Positions 50,206 to 59,700 of a stretch of DNA of 64,000 nucleotides are shown here, in pieces. The notes beneath the pieces are model-generated. The model was not told the origin of the DNA and did not search any database. It saw nothing but the letters and a program-made list of their open reading frames with translations. The stretch is from Salinispora tropica CNB-440 (lineage in GTDB: Bacteria > Actinomycetota > Actinomycetes > Mycobacteriales > Micromonosporaceae), in NCBI RefSeq assembly GCF_000016425.1, contig NC_009380.1:1554144-1618143 (forward strand). The letters are read 5' to 3'. A program made the translations under genes and the position numbers. The stretch's first letter is position 1; every line of letters starts with the position of its first letter.

Positions 50206-51972
50206 ATGAACGGGTTCGACGCGGTCCTCCTCGTGGCCGTGCTGCTGCTCACCGTCGTCGTGGTCGGCGCGGTGCTGGTGGGCGTCCGGGCCGTACGCGG
50301 CCTCGCCGGTACCTCACGGCCCGACGACCCGGCCTTCATCGCGGAGAAGGACCGCCAGGAACAGTCCCTCGCCGCGCTGCGGTCGGCCGCCGAGGAGGCC
50401 AACAGCACCATCGACGCGGCGAAGTCCGCCGCCGCCGCCGCCCGCACCGAAGCCGCCGCCGCCCGCGCCGAGGCCAAGGCCGCCCGTGCCGAAGCCCGGC
50501 GGGTGCTCGACGGCGCTCGCGCCGAGGCCGAAGCCATCCTGGAACGGGTACACAAGCAGGCCGAGACCGAAGCCGAACAGCTACGGACCGCTGCCCGGCG
50601 CAGCGGAGAACGGGAAGCCGCCGTCCTCGCCGTGACCACCCGGGACCAGGCGGCTGAGGTGGAGCGGCGGGCCGTCCGGATGGACGATCGGGAGCGGCTG
50701 CACACCGAGGAGGTCGAGCGGCTCGCCGAACGGGACCGGCAGCTCAGCGCCGCCAACGCGGCCCTGGAGGCTCGGGAGTCGGCGCTCGCCGAGCGGGACC
50801 GGGAGCTGGAGCAGGCCGAGCAGCGGCGACGCCGCGAGTTGGAGCGCGTCGCGGGGCTCACCGCGGAGGCGGCCCGCGGCGAGCTGGTCGAGGCGATCGA
50901 GGCGCAGGCCAAACGGGAGGCCGCGCTGCGCGTACGGGACATCGAGGCAGAGGCACGCAGCACGGGCGAGGAGCGGGCCCGGCACATCGTGGTTGACGCC
51001 ATCCAGCGGGTGGCCAGCGAGCAGACCGCGGAGAGCGTGGTCAGCGTGCTGCACCTGCCGGGCGACGAGATGAAGGGTCGGATCATCGGTCGGGAGGGGC
51101 GCAACATCCGCACCTTCGAATCGATCACCGGAGTCAACCTGATCATCGACGACACCCCGGAGGCAGTGCTGCTCTCCTGCTTCGACCCGGTACGTCGGGA
51201 AGTCGGGCGGCTCACCCTGGAGAAGCTCGTCCTGGACGGACGTATCCATCCGCACCGGATCGAGGAGGTGCACGACCTGGCCCGGCAGGAGGTGGCGCAG
51301 CTCTGCCAGCGTGCCGCCGAGGACGCCCTGGTCGAGGTCGGCATCACCGAGATCCACCCCGAGTTGGTTGGCCTGTTGGGCCGGCTGCGCTACCGCACCT
51401 CGTACGGGCAGAACGTGCTCAAGCACCTGGTCGAGAGCGCCCACATCGCCGGAATCATGGCCGCTGAACTGCGGCTGGACGTGCCGACGATCAAGCGGTG
51501 CGCGTTCCTGCACGACATCGGCAAGGCACTCACCCACGAGGTCGAGGGCAGCCACGCCATCGTTGGTGCCGACGTCGCCCGCAGGTACGGCGAGAGCGAG
51601 GACGTCGTGCACGCCATCGAGGCGCACCACAACGAGGTGCCGCCGCAGACCGTTGAGGCGGTGCTCACCCAGGCCTCGGATGCCTGCTCCGGTGGCCGTC
51701 CGGGGGCCCGGCGGGAGAGCCTGGAGGCGTACGTGCGGCGGCTGGAGCGGATCGAGGAGATCGCGGGGGGCAAGCTCGGCGTGGAGCGGGTCTTCGCGAT
51801 GCAGGCGGGCCGGGAGGTCCGGGTGATGGTCCGGCCGGACGACGTTGACGACCTCAGCGCCTCCATGCTGGCCCGGGACGTGGCCAAGCAGATCGAGGAG
51901 GAGCTGACCTATCCGGGGCAGATCCGGGTAACCGTGGTCCGCGAATCCCGGGTCACCGAGATCGCCCGCTGA
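50206..51972 (+). CDS. rny: Ribonuclease Y
   Basis: Membrane-anchored endoribonuclease that initiates mRNA decay. The 588-aa protein has one N-terminal helix (residues 6-28), a long Ala/Glu/Arg coiled coil (about 45-270), a KH domain with MKGRIIGREGRNIRTFE, and an HD domain with HDIGKALTHE (His436-Asp437) and EAHHNEVPP. I chose ATG 50206 with AGGAAG upstream; the frame extends 101 codons further but that part is non-homologous and contains the leader hairpin. Located between recX and the glu operon. Confidence 0.92.
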   Translation: MNGFDAVLLVAVLLLTVVVVGAVLVGVRAVRGLAGTSRPDDPAFIAEKDRQEQSLAALRSAAEEANSTIDAAKSAAAAARTEAAAARAEAKAARAEARRVLDGARAEAEAILERVHKQAETEAEQLRTAARRSGEREAAVLAVTTRDQAAEVERRAVRMDDRERLHTEEVERLAERDRQLSAANAALEARESALAERDRELEQAEQRRRRELERVAGLTAEAARGELVEAIEAQAKREAALRVRDIEAEARSTGEERARHIVVDAIQRVASEQTAESVVSVLHLPGDEMKGRIIGREGRNIRTFESITGVNLIIDDTPEAVLLSCFDPVRREVGRLTLEKLVLDGRIHPHRIEEVHDLARQEVAQLCQRAAEDALVEVGITEIHPELVGLLGRLRYRTSYGQNVLKHLVESAHIAGIMAAELRLDVPTIKRCAFLHDIGKALTHEVEGSHAIVGADVARRYGESEDVVHAIEAHHNEVPPQTVEAVLTQASDACSGGRPGARRESLEAYVRRLERIEEIAGGKLGVERVFAMQAGREVRVMVRPDDVDDLSASMLARDVAKQIEEELTYPGQIRVTVVRESRVTEIAR

Positions 51973-52126
51973 CTGCGGCGCCGGCCGCGCCAGTCTGTTC
52001 CGAGGTGCGTTACGGCGCGACTGGGGAAGCCGTCGCGGCTGGAGCTGGTGTGCGCCTACCGAGCCGGCCGGGAAAGCGCGACGGCCGGCCCGGAGTGGCA
52101 GGGCCGGCCGTCGCGCAGGGAATCGA

Positions 52127-53089
52127 TCAACCGCCGCCCTCGGCCTGCGAGGCGAGGGCCGTGGACGGCGGCTGTTGTGCTGGCGTGTCGGCGGTCCGCC
52201 GGCCGCGGGAGAGCCGCTGCTGGACGGCCTGGGCCAGCTTCGACAGCGAGTAGTTAACGGCGATGAACAGCACGGCGAGCACGGTGTAGACCTGGATGGG
52301 GTTGTCCAACACGCCGATGATCTGCTTGCCGATGTTCAGCGTCTCCTCATAGCTGATGATGAAGCCGAGCGAGGTGTCCTTCAGGACCACCACGAGCTGA
52401 CTGATCAACGCGGGAAGCATGATCCGGAATGCCTGGGGAAGTAGGATCATCCGGGTGGTCTGCAGCGGGGAGAGGCCGATCGCGGCGGCGGCCTCGGCCT
52501 GCCCGCCGGCGAGGCCCTGCATGCCGGAGCGGAGGATCTCGGCGATCACCACGGAGTTGTAGATGGTGAGGCCGATGACCAGATACCAGAGACTGTTGAA
52601 GGTGACTCCGAACTCGGGAAATCCACGCGCCACGAAGAAGATCGTGATGACGACGGGCAGACCTCGGAAGACCTCGACGCAGACCCGGGTCACGGCCGAC
52701 AGCGTGCGGTTCAGCCCGCGGAGCAGGTAGGCCAGGGGAGCGGCGAGCCCGGTGTAGCGGCGTTGGGCCAGGCTCTTGAGCTGGATCCGCAGCACCGCGA
52801 GCAGGGTGCCGACCACCAGCGAGGTGACGATGGCCAGCGCCGCCGCGGTGAGGGTGTTCTTGATTCCGACGCCGAGTCGCTCCCAGACCAGGGCGAAGTT
52901 CTCGTTCCCGGGGTCGATCAATGGACCCCACAGCTCCATCGAGAACTGGCCAGTCTCCTCCAACGGCCGGTAAATGAGGAAGTACGCGCCGACCAGCAGA
53001 CCAATGATGGCAGCGACGCTGCCCACCAGGGTGATCCGGCGCTGCCGGGGCCCGGGGACGTCGTAGAGGACACTGCTCTGCTGGGTCAT
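52127..53089 (-). CDS. gluD: Glutamate/amino-acid ABC transporter permease GluD
   Basis: A 320-aa inner-membrane permease of the polar amino acid family (PAAT), with an N-terminal helix, a short extracytoplasmic segment and the HisM-type core (FRGLPVVITIFF, EILRSGMQGLAGGQAEAAAAIGL, RIMLPALISQLVVVLKDTSL). ATG 53089 overlaps the gluC stop by ATGA. The C terminus has a hydrophilic tail of about 30 residues. Last gene of gluABCD. Confidence 0.9.
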   Translation of the reverse strand: MTQQSSVLYDVPGPRQRRITLVGSVAAIIGLLVGAYFLIYRPLEETGQFSMELWGPLIDPGNENFALVWERLGVGIKNTLTAAALAIVTSLVVGTLLAVLRIQLKSLAQRRYTGLAAPLAYLLRGLNRTLSAVTRVCVEVFRGLPVVITIFFVARGFPEFGVTFNSLWYLVIGLTIYNSVVIAEILRSGMQGLAGGQAEAAAAIGLSPLQTTRMILLPQAFRIMLPALISQLVVVLKDTSLGFIISYEETLNIGKQIIGVLDNPIQVYTVLAVLFIAVNYSLSKLAQAVQQRLSRGRRTADTPAQQPPSTALASQAEGGG

Positions 53090-53793
53090 CGAGCCACCGC
53101 CTGCCGCCGTTCGATCCGGTCGAGGAGCGCGCCCAGAGGTACAGTCATGATCAGATATCCGATCGAGATGCCGATGGCGACTGGGATGAAGGGTTCGCCC
53201 CCAGCAGAGGTGAGCTGGTCCGCGGTCTGGGACAGGTCGCCGATGACACCGAAGAAGCCGATCAGCGCCGAGTTTTTGATCATCGCGATGATCACGGACC
53301 CGAGTGGAACGACCGACGCCGTCCACGACTGCGGTAGCACCACGTGCCGCAGGTTCTGGATGAAGGTCAGCCCGAGTGAGCGGGCCGCCTCCGCCTGGCC
53401 GGCGGGCACCGCGTTCACGCCGGAGCGCAGCGCCTCGCAGACGAACGCCGAGGTGTAGAGCACCAGGGCGATCAGCGCGAAGCGGAAGTATGGCAGGTCG
53501 GTGCCGAGCCGGCTGAATACGAGGTCGAGCCCGGGGATGCGGAGGAAGTCCGCGTTGGAACCGAGCGCGGGGAGGCCGAAGGCGGCGAAGAACATGACGA
53601 TGGTCAATGGAAGGTTACGGAAGGTGTTGACGTAGGCGGTGCCGAGCGCCCGTAGTGGCGGCACCGGGGATATCCGCAGCACCGCCACGGCGGAGCCCAG
53701 GATCAGGGCACCGATCGCGGCGAGGAAGCAGATCTGGAGGGTGAGCCAGAATCCACCCGCGAAGACGTCGAACTTGTCGATGAGCACACTCAC
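53086..53793 (-). CDS. gluC: Glutamate/amino-acid ABC transporter permease GluC
   Basis: A 235-aa PAAT permease with five helices and the conserved cytoplasmic loop EALRSGVNAVPAGQAEAARSLGL that couples to the ATPase, plus NTFRNLPLTIVMFF. I chose GTG 53793 (MSVLIDKF); a GTG at 53811 would overlap its ribosome binding site. Third gene of the gluABCD operon, overlapping gluD. Confidence 0.9.
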   Translation of the reverse strand: MSVLIDKFDVFAGGFWLTLQICFLAAIGALILGSAVAVLRISPVPPLRALGTAYVNTFRNLPLTIVMFFAAFGLPALGSNADFLRIPGLDLVFSRLGTDLPYFRFALIALVLYTSAFVCEALRSGVNAVPAGQAEAARSLGLTFIQNLRHVVLPQSWTASVVPLGSVIIAMIKNSALIGFFGVIGDLSQTADQLTSAGGEPFIPVAIGISIGYLIMTVPLGALLDRIERRQAVAR

Positions 53794-53833
53794 GGTCGGT
53801 CTCTCTCCCACCCTCCAGATCAGTCAGGTCGAA

Positions 53834-54718
53834 TCAGTAGCGGACGATGGTCGGCGGCGTGCCCAGCTCGGCACCGAACGTGCCGGCGGTGTCGTCCCAG
53901 GCCGTCTGCCAGCTACCGTCGGTGAACGCCTCCTCCAGGATGTCGTTGATGAAGTCCCGGAACTCGGCGTCGTCCTTCTTCACCCCGATGCCGTAGGGCT
54001 CCTTGGTGAAGTTCTCGCCGGCCAGCTTGAAGGCGTCCTCGTCGTCGGCGATGTAGCCGAGCAGGATCACGTTGTCCGTGGTGACGGCGTCAACCTGGCC
54101 ACTCTGGAGCGCGTCCCGGCACTTGTCGTAGGTGTCGAACGGCACCAGCTGGGAGGGGATATCCTTGAGGTACTTCTTGATCTCCTCGATCGGCGTGGAG
54201 CCGGTCACCGAGCAGATCTTCTTCGAACCGTCCTGGAACGACTCAGGACCGGTGATCGAGGTGTCGTCCTTCTTCACCATGATGTTCTGGCCGGCCTCGT
54301 AGTACGGCCCGGCGAAGGAGACCCGCTCCTTGCGCTCGTCCTTGATCGTGTAGGTAGCGACGATCATGTCGACGCTGCCATCAGCGATCTTGTCCTCACG
54401 GACCTTCGAGGGAGTCTCCACCCACTCGATCTTGTCCTCGGGGATGCCGAGCTCCTTGGCGATGATCTTTGCGATCTCGACGTCGAAGCCTTCCGGCTCG
54501 CCCGACAGACCCTTGAGGCCGAAGCCCGGCTGGTCGAACTTGGTGCCGATCTTGATTGCCTGGGCCTCGTTGAGGCGCTCCATGGTGCTGCCGGCGGCGA
54601 AGGACTTGTCGCTACCACCGTTGCCGGTGTCCTCACCGGCGTCGTCGCCACCGCATGCGGTCAGGCCGAGCGCCAGTGCGGCGACCGCGGCGAGCACCGC
54701 CGTGCGCTTGGTACGCAT
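53834..54718 (-). CDS. gluB: Glutamate-binding lipoprotein GluB
   Basis: Extracellular solute-binding lipoprotein of the amino acid ABC transporter. A signal peptide ends in the lipobox LTAC with Cys22. An acidic Gly/Asp linker precedes an SBP_bac_3 domain, including FDQPGFGLKGLSGEPEGFDVEI and GSVDMIVATYTIKDERKERV. I chose ATG 54718, with AAGGAG seven bases upstream. Substrate as glutamate is inferred from operon structure and similarity to Corynebacterium GluB. Confidence 0.92.
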   Translation of the reverse strand: MRTKRTAVLAAVAALALGLTACGGDDAGEDTGNGGSDKSFAAGSTMERLNEAQAIKIGTKFDQPGFGLKGLSGEPEGFDVEIAKIIAKELGIPEDKIEWVETPSKVREDKIADGSVDMIVATYTIKDERKERVSFAGPYYEAGQNIMVKKDDTSITGPESFQDGSKKICSVTGSTPIEEIKKYLKDIPSQLVPFDTYDKCRDALQSGQVDAVTTDNVILLGYIADDEDAFKLAGENFTKEPYGIGVKKDDAEFRDFINDILEEAFTDGSWQTAWDDTAGTFGAELGTPPTIVRY

Positions 54719-54773
54719 ATCTTTCTCCTTTTCGACGGGGCGCGCCAGGAGTGGCACGCCCGCAACGGACGCA

Positions 54774-55520
54774 CTAGTGCGTGAGGATCTTGGACAGGAA
54801 GTCCTTGGCCCGCTCGCTGCGTGGGTTGGCGAAAAACTCCGTCGGAGGTGCGTCCTCGACGAGTTGCCCGTCGGCCATGAAGACCACCCGGTTGGCGGCG
54901 TGGCGGGCGAAGCCCATCTCGTGGGTGACCACGACCATCGTCATGCCCTCGCGAGCCAGGGAGGTCATCACATCCAGCACCTCCCCGACCATCTCCGGGT
55001 CGAGGGCGCTGGTCGGCTCGTCGAAGAGCATCGCCTTGGGCTGCATCGCCAACGCCCGAGCGATCGCGACCCGCTGCTGCTGACCACCGGAGAGCTGGGC
55101 CGGGAACTTGTCGGCCTGGTTGGCGATGCCGACCCGGTCCAGCAGGGCCAGGCCGCGTTCGCGGGCCGCCGCCGACTTCTCCCGGCGGACCTTGATCGGC
55201 CCGAGGGTCACGTTCTCCAGGATGGTCTTGTGCGCGAAGAGGTTGAACGACTGGAACACCATCCCGACCTCGCTGCGCAGCTTCGCCAGGGCGCGGCCCT
55301 CGGCTGGCAGTGGCTGACCGTCGAAGGTGATGCTGCCGGAGGTGATCGGCTCCAGTCGGTTGATGGTGCGGCAAAGCGTCGACTTGCCGGAGCCGGACGG
55401 CCCGATCACCACGACGACCTCGCCGCGCCCGACCGACAGCGAGACGTTGTCCAGTACGTGCAGCGGCCCGAACCACTTGTTGACCGATTCCAGCACGATG
55501 AGCGGTTCGCTCGTCGTCAC
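54774..55520 (-). CDS. gluA: Glutamate/amino-acid ABC transporter ATPase GluA
   Basis: A 248-aa ATP-binding subunit, first gene of gluABCD. Walker [10 protein letters not shown] starts at residue 40, the signature is LSGGQQQR, Walker [13 protein letters not shown], and the switch histidine is in VVTHEMGFA. Together with GluB, GluC and GluD it should import glutamate or another acidic/polar amino acid. Two GlnR-like boxes and a hairpin lie upstream, suggesting nitrogen control. Confidence 0.93.
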   Translation of the reverse strand: MTTSEPLIVLESVNKWFGPLHVLDNVSLSVGRGEVVVVIGPSGSGKSTLCRTINRLEPITSGSITFDGQPLPAEGRALAKLRSEVGMVFQSFNLFAHKTILENVTLGPIKVRREKSAAARERGLALLDRVGIANQADKFPAQLSGGQQQRVAIARALAMQPKAMLFDEPTSALDPEMVGEVLDVMTSLAREGMTMVVVTHEMGFARHAANRVVFMADGQLVEDAPPTEFFANPRSERAKDFLSKILTH

Positions 55521-55616
55521 GTCGTCTCACCGTCCCTGTCGTCACGGATGGGAGGCCGAATGGCCTCCGGTTGGCAAACTCTAGGCGGGGAGTTGTGGCG
55601 TGGGGTGGTTCAGATG

Positions 55617-55632
55617 GTCACGGAGCAGTAAC
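55617..55632. promoter_or_regulatory. GlnR-like box 1 upstream of gluA
   Basis: GTCAC-N6-GTAAC on the plus strand (GTTAC-N6-GTGAC towards gluA), close to the GlnR a-b site pair gTnAc-N6-GaAAc. It lies within a 19-base sequence repeated at 55794 with three differences. Confidence 0.45.
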
Positions 55633-55796
55633 ACCCTCCGTGATGAGCGGCGAGGCCGCTTTCTGGCCGCTGGTTGAGGCACTCGCCGGGTCGGGTTGAC
55701 TCCGTGTCGTGCCGTGGAGCGCCGTCCTATACCCGATAAAGTGTCATCTTCCGGCTGGTTGCCGCATCATCACTCGAGGGAATTTTGCCCGGAATG

Positions 55797-55812
55797 GTCA
55801 CAGACCGGTAAC
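55797..55812. promoter_or_regulatory. GlnR-like box 2 upstream of gluA
   Basis: GTCAC-N6-GTAAC, with the same spacing as box 1, 180 bases away. Two such boxes suggest regulator cooperativity or control of both divergent genes. Confidence 0.45.
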
Positions 55813-55899
55813 TTGCCCCCGGCTGGGGTCAAATGCCCCCCACCATCGTCAGTAAGGCCCGGTCCGGGGCCGGTGAGACGATCGCAGCGAGGAGGCGGC

Positions 55900-56379
55900 A
55901 TGACCGAGCTGTGGAACTGGAGAATTGACCAGGTGCGGCCGGCGGAGGTCTGGCCGGCGCTGGCCGAGGCGCTTGGCCGGGTGGTGATGCCGCTGGCCGT
56001 CGCCAACCCGGCACGCCTGCCGAGATACGCCGTGGTCTGCGACATCTGGCAGGCACCGGGAGAGTTCGCCACAGTCGTCGACTGTTACGGCGTGCCGGAC
56101 ACCCTCGCCGAACTGCCGAGCATCGCGACCCTGGCCCGTCTGCTGGACCGCAACTGCGTGCTGCGCGACGACACCCTCGACGAGACCCGACACCTACTGG
56201 TGGCTCCGGACGGGACGATCCGCCCGGTGCACTTCGACGTCCGGGAGGCCGACGACGGTGAGGTGCTCAGCGGTCAACGGCTCTGCACCGAAGCCACCCC
56301 GGGCTGCCGGGGCTGGTCCCGGTGTCAGCGCTCCCGCTGGGCCCCCGACTCGGTGCTACCCGCCCTCGCTGCCGCTTGA
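55900..56379 (+). CDS. Hypothetical protein, Cys-rich C terminus
   Basis: A 159-aa soluble protein I do not recognise. ATG 55900 has GAGGAGG directly upstream, and codon usage fits the chromosome. It contains a conserved-looking middle (YAVVCDIWQAPGEFATVVDCYGVPD) and a C-terminal cluster of three cysteines (LCTEATPGCRGWSRCQRS) that might bind metal. No membrane helix. It is the first plus-strand gene before the type VII-like locus, but a link to it is only positional. Confidence 0.6.
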   Translation: MTELWNWRIDQVRPAEVWPALAEALGRVVMPLAVANPARLPRYAVVCDIWQAPGEFATVVDCYGVPDTLAELPSIATLARLLDRNCVLRDDTLDETRHLLVAPDGTIRPVHFDVREADDGEVLSGQRLCTEATPGCRGWSRCQRSRWAPDSVLPALAAA

Positions 56380-56463
56380 CCTGCGTGGAGTGCGAAATGT
56401 TCGGGAACCGTTAGGGCCGCCGACAATCGACGTACGGTAGCCGGCACCGTACGATCAGCGTCC

Positions 56464-58662
56464 ATGATCGAAATGTCGGCGCAGTGGGCTGGTCAGGTCT
56501 TGGTGGTCGGTGCCGAGGCGGAGGTCGCTCGGGTCGCCGCACACGTCCGCCACCCTCCCACCGAATCCGGCCAGAACACCGTGCTGGTTGTCGGCGACGA
56601 CCTACGTGACTGGGAACAGCTCGCCCCGACGCTTACCCCGCATCTGTGGAGGTTGGGCGCTTCGGTGCACCTGGTGTCGGCCCCAGCGACGAACCCGCCG
56701 CCGGTTGCGTCCGCGCGTCGGCTCGGCGAGGAGCTGGGCATCGAGGTGATCGCCCCCGACGGGCCGCTTCTACCGGCCCGTGACGGCACCACATTCGTAC
56801 TCGGCCCCGCCGCGTCCTGGTGGAGGATCGTGGTGGGAGCCGCGGCGCAGCCGATCGGGCCGTACCACCCCATCCCCTGGTGGGCCGAGCCGTCGCCAAC
56901 CGCCGGCACCGGTTGGGTCGCCCTTCCGGCCGGTGGCTGGCTGCCCGGCGGAGAGCAGCCGGAAGCCGCGGACCCCGACGACCTCGTCCTCGCGGTCCCG
57001 CGTCATGACTCGCTGTTCACGATGGTGGTCGGTACGCCCGGTCAGCCCCCGGTGGCTCGGGAGACGCTACTGGCCACCGTGGCTGCCCTGCCCGCACCCG
57101 TGCGGGAGCGGCTCCTCGTCGTGCCCTACGGCCCCGGGCAGGCAGACGCCGCCCCCGCGCTGGCCGACACGTTCGGCGTCTGCGTCTACGGCGCCGACGG
57201 ACTGCCCGGCTACGGCCCGGAGGGCGAGATCGCGGTTCGTGGCGTTGGTGCCGAGGGCGGGGTGGGGCCGCGTCGACTCGTTCGGACCTGGGCTCACCCG
57301 CCGAACGGGCACCCCCACGTGGCGCAGTGGGCCGGTCTGGCGGAGCTACCCGAGAGCGCGCCGGGCGTGGTGAGTCTGGCGGAGAAGATCTCGGTCGAGG
57401 CGGTGCGGGCCGGGCTCTGGGTGCGGGAGGCTGACAGCGCACCGGGCGAACACACCCCGCGTCACCTGCCACCGGAACCGGACAACCTCGTCGTGCTGGT
57501 CGGCACACACGCGGCACCGCCAACCTCCCCGATGTTCGCGGAGGTTGATCGGCTACTCGGGCTGCTCACCGCGGAGCACCGGGAGCATCTGCGGGTCGTC
57601 GTGCCGACCGGCACCGACGGCCTGGCCCTGGAGATCGCCCGCACGACGGCCGCGACGTGGACCAGCCGAAGCGCGCTACTACTCGATCCGGATGGCGTGC
57701 TTTCGTCGGTCGCCTCGGCCCCAGCCGCCGAAACAGCGGAGGAAGCGCCGGTGCCGCCCGAGCAACCACCCGCATTGCCTGACGAGCCACTGGCTTCGCC
57801 CGGCGATGTGCCCGCTTCATCCGAGGAGTGGCTGGCGGAGACGACCGTCGACCCGGCGGCGGAGGCGCCTTTGCCGCCGGCCCGAGTCTGGCCAGACCAG
57901 CGCAGCACCGCAGCGCAACGCCATCGGCTGCGTGCGGCACTCGGGACGTACTACGACCTACACGCCCGGGTGGTGGCGCGACTGCTGGCGCAGCATCCGG
58001 GTCTGCGCGTGCTTCCCGCCGGGGACGAACCCGATGCGCTGATGACTGACCTGATCGCGGTACGGGCATTCCTCATGGGCGACCGGTCGTCCGTGGCGGC
58101 GGCACTGCGCTCGACGTCGGATGTGGGCGATCTGGCCTTCCTCGCCTGCCTGGCGTCCGGGCTCAGGCGGCTGCCCAGCTATCGCGGGGTGGTGTATTCC
58201 TCCGTCCCGACGCAGTACGCATCGCACGTCTACCCGGAGGGCCGGTCCTTCTGGGAACCGACCTTCCTTGAGGCATCCACGACTCGGGTTGCCGCGGGTG
58301 CCGAGATGACGGACCTCGTCGTGTGGTCCAGCAACGGTCGGCATGTCGGCGGCGTCGTTGGTGGGGGGGATACACACCGGGTGGTGTTCCCGGCCTGGTC
58401 CCGCTTCGTCGTCCTCGGCCATCGGCCTGCGGGGAGTGACCGCTGCGCTGCGGTCTTCCTCCGTGATGCGCCGACCGAGTCGGGGCAGGTCGATGCGGCG
58501 AGAAACCAACGCCTTCGCGAGCGACTTGAGGCGTTGACTGCGGCCGGTGGAACCGCGAGCTGTCAGGCTGCGACCGACCCCGGCTGGGCGGAGAGCGGTG
58601 AGCTGCCGGGTTGTGACCAGACGGGGCGACCGTATCAGTCGGGGAAGCCGTTACGTGGTTGA
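56464..58662 (+). CDS. Large protein with Rossmann-like repeats and degenerate ADP-ribosyltransferase-like C terminus
   Basis: A 732-aa protein without signal or membrane segments. Three segments share a pattern of a buried VVG strand, a helix and a second hydrophobic strand (about residues 39-75, 183-245 and 343-410), suggesting repeated alpha/beta units. A Pro/Glu/Ala linker (about 418-475) leads to a C-terminal domain resembling mono-ADP-ribosyltransferases: YRGVVYSSVP (Arg574), FLEASTTR (605-607, STS-like) and VVFPAWSRFVVLG. Where active enzymes have ExE, this has THR (637-639), so catalysis is doubtful. A TACGAT box ends eight bases before the ATG. Related proteins occur near type VII loci in this family (recalled, not searched). 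Confidence 0.55.
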   Translation: MIEMSAQWAGQVLVVGAEAEVARVAAHVRHPPTESGQNTVLVVGDDLRDWEQLAPTLTPHLWRLGASVHLVSAPATNPPPVASARRLGEELGIEVIAPDGPLLPARDGTTFVLGPAASWWRIVVGAAAQPIGPYHPIPWWAEPSPTAGTGWVALPAGGWLPGGEQPEAADPDDLVLAVPRHDSLFTMVVGTPGQPPVARETLLATVAALPAPVRERLLVVPYGPGQADAAPALADTFGVCVYGADGLPGYGPEGEIAVRGVGAEGGVGPRRLVRTWAHPPNGHPHVAQWAGLAELPESAPGVVSLAEKISVEAVRAGLWVREADSAPGEHTPRHLPPEPDNLVVLVGTHAAPPTSPMFAEVDRLLGLLTAEHREHLRVVVPTGTDGLALEIARTTAATWTSRSALLLDPDGVLSSVASAPAAETAEEAPVPPEQPPALPDEPLASPGDVPASSEEWLAETTVDPAAEAPLPPARVWPDQRSTAAQRHRLRAALGTYYDLHARVVARLLAQHPGLRVLPAGDEPDALMTDLIAVRAFLMGDRSSVAAALRSTSDVGDLAFLACLASGLRRLPSYRGVVYSSVPTQYASHVYPEGRSFWEPTFLEASTTRVAAGAEMTDLVVWSSNGRHVGGVVGGGDTHRVVFPAWSRFVVLGHRPAGSDRCAAVFLRDAPTESGQVDAARNQRLRERLEALTAAGGTASCQAATDPGWAESGELPGCDQTGRPYQSGKPLRG

Positions 58663-59700
58663 CCAAGCAGGTCGTGCGGTGTGTTTCGGGCTTCCCCGGA
58701 ACGTTAGCGCTCGCCGTCTGCATGCCGAGCACGGCACGGTCGCCGCATCGTCATGGGCTGTCACGCCCCACGACAAAACGACGTGGTCAACCGGGACGTC
58801 ACGCCCCGGAGGTCGCCGAATCAGTTGTGGGTCGTAGGCATCACCGGGTCCTGAGCCGGGAGGGCAGGGGTGTGCGCAGTCGCGCCGGACGCTCTTTCCT
58901 GCCTGCTTGTCGGCTGGTCCATCGACGTCACACCGGCGGCCACGCTGGTGACCAATGGTTTAGCATGACCTTGGTGTAAGCGGATCCCTTCGGAATCTGC
59001 CGAGTCGAGCGAGTGGCCAAGGCCTTTCAACGGCCCGCTCCGTGACCGCTGCCGCAGATCGGGCAACCAGTCAGTACCGTCTCGGCCGCTGTGGCTGGTA
59101 CCCGGGGACAAACCCTGACCATCAGCCTCGCACGCCACATTCATGATCTTGAAGCTTCTGTGACCACCCTGAACGCGAGGTGACCGCGGGCTGAGCGCGG
59201 CACTGGAGCAAGCGAATTCATCGCAGGTTTATCAAGTTGTGTCCCGAGCGTGGTTCCCATGCTTGTCGTATTTCCCATATCTTACATGTGTCCTGAATGG
59301 AAGGGTTGGTTGGAGTTGGTTACGCTGCGATATGTGGCTACCCTTGCCGCCGTTTGCCGTCAGTCCTTATGGCGTTCGTGGTCGACTTGTCGATAGAAAT
59401 CTACGCGCCGCGCGCCAGTGTCGGACTTCGTCAAGTTTGGCGTTGGGGCGCATGCCTGTCTCACGCCGAGGTGTCACCTTTCGGTACCGCGGTGACACCC
59501 GTTGCTAGCGAACTATTCCGCTAACTGGGACCTCCGATGAATCCTGTTCTGGCTGGGCGGCGCAGAACTGCGGCACTGGGGAATAATTGATTGGAGCTTC
59601 GAGAAGCGTCGGGCAAAAGGGGGATCCCGGTTGTGATGCACTGGGTGGTCACGTGAAAGACGGGTAGTGAAAGGATCGTCGAACGGAGGTTGCGGGAGCT
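58663..59700. other. About 1 kb of gene-poor, AT-richer sequence
   Basis: No convincing gene; open frames of 75-107 codons lack coding character and ribosome binding sites. An inverted repeat, GGTGTCACC-N12-GGTGACACC, is at 59470-59499 and may be a terminator or operator. Base composition drops visibly here compared with the sequence to the left, suggesting an acquired segment. No transposase or tRNA was recognised. Confidence 0.55.

Larger units (their letters stand above)
55521..55899. other. Divergent control region of the glu operon
   Basis: No gene. It holds a hairpin GGAGGCC-N4-GGCCTCC at 55551-55568, 31 bases before gluA, and two GTNAC-N6-GTNAC boxes (see separate entries). The right half carries the ribosome binding site GAGGAGG of the 55900 gene. 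Confidence 0.6.

Noticed and set aside
49962..50657. Upstream open frame overlapping rny
   Set aside because: Starts at TTG without a signal, contains the hairpin and runs into rny in another frame; coding character is weak.
59239..59524. Small genes in the gene-poor segment (75-89 codons)
   Set aside because: No ribosome binding site, no codon periodicity and no recognisable domain.
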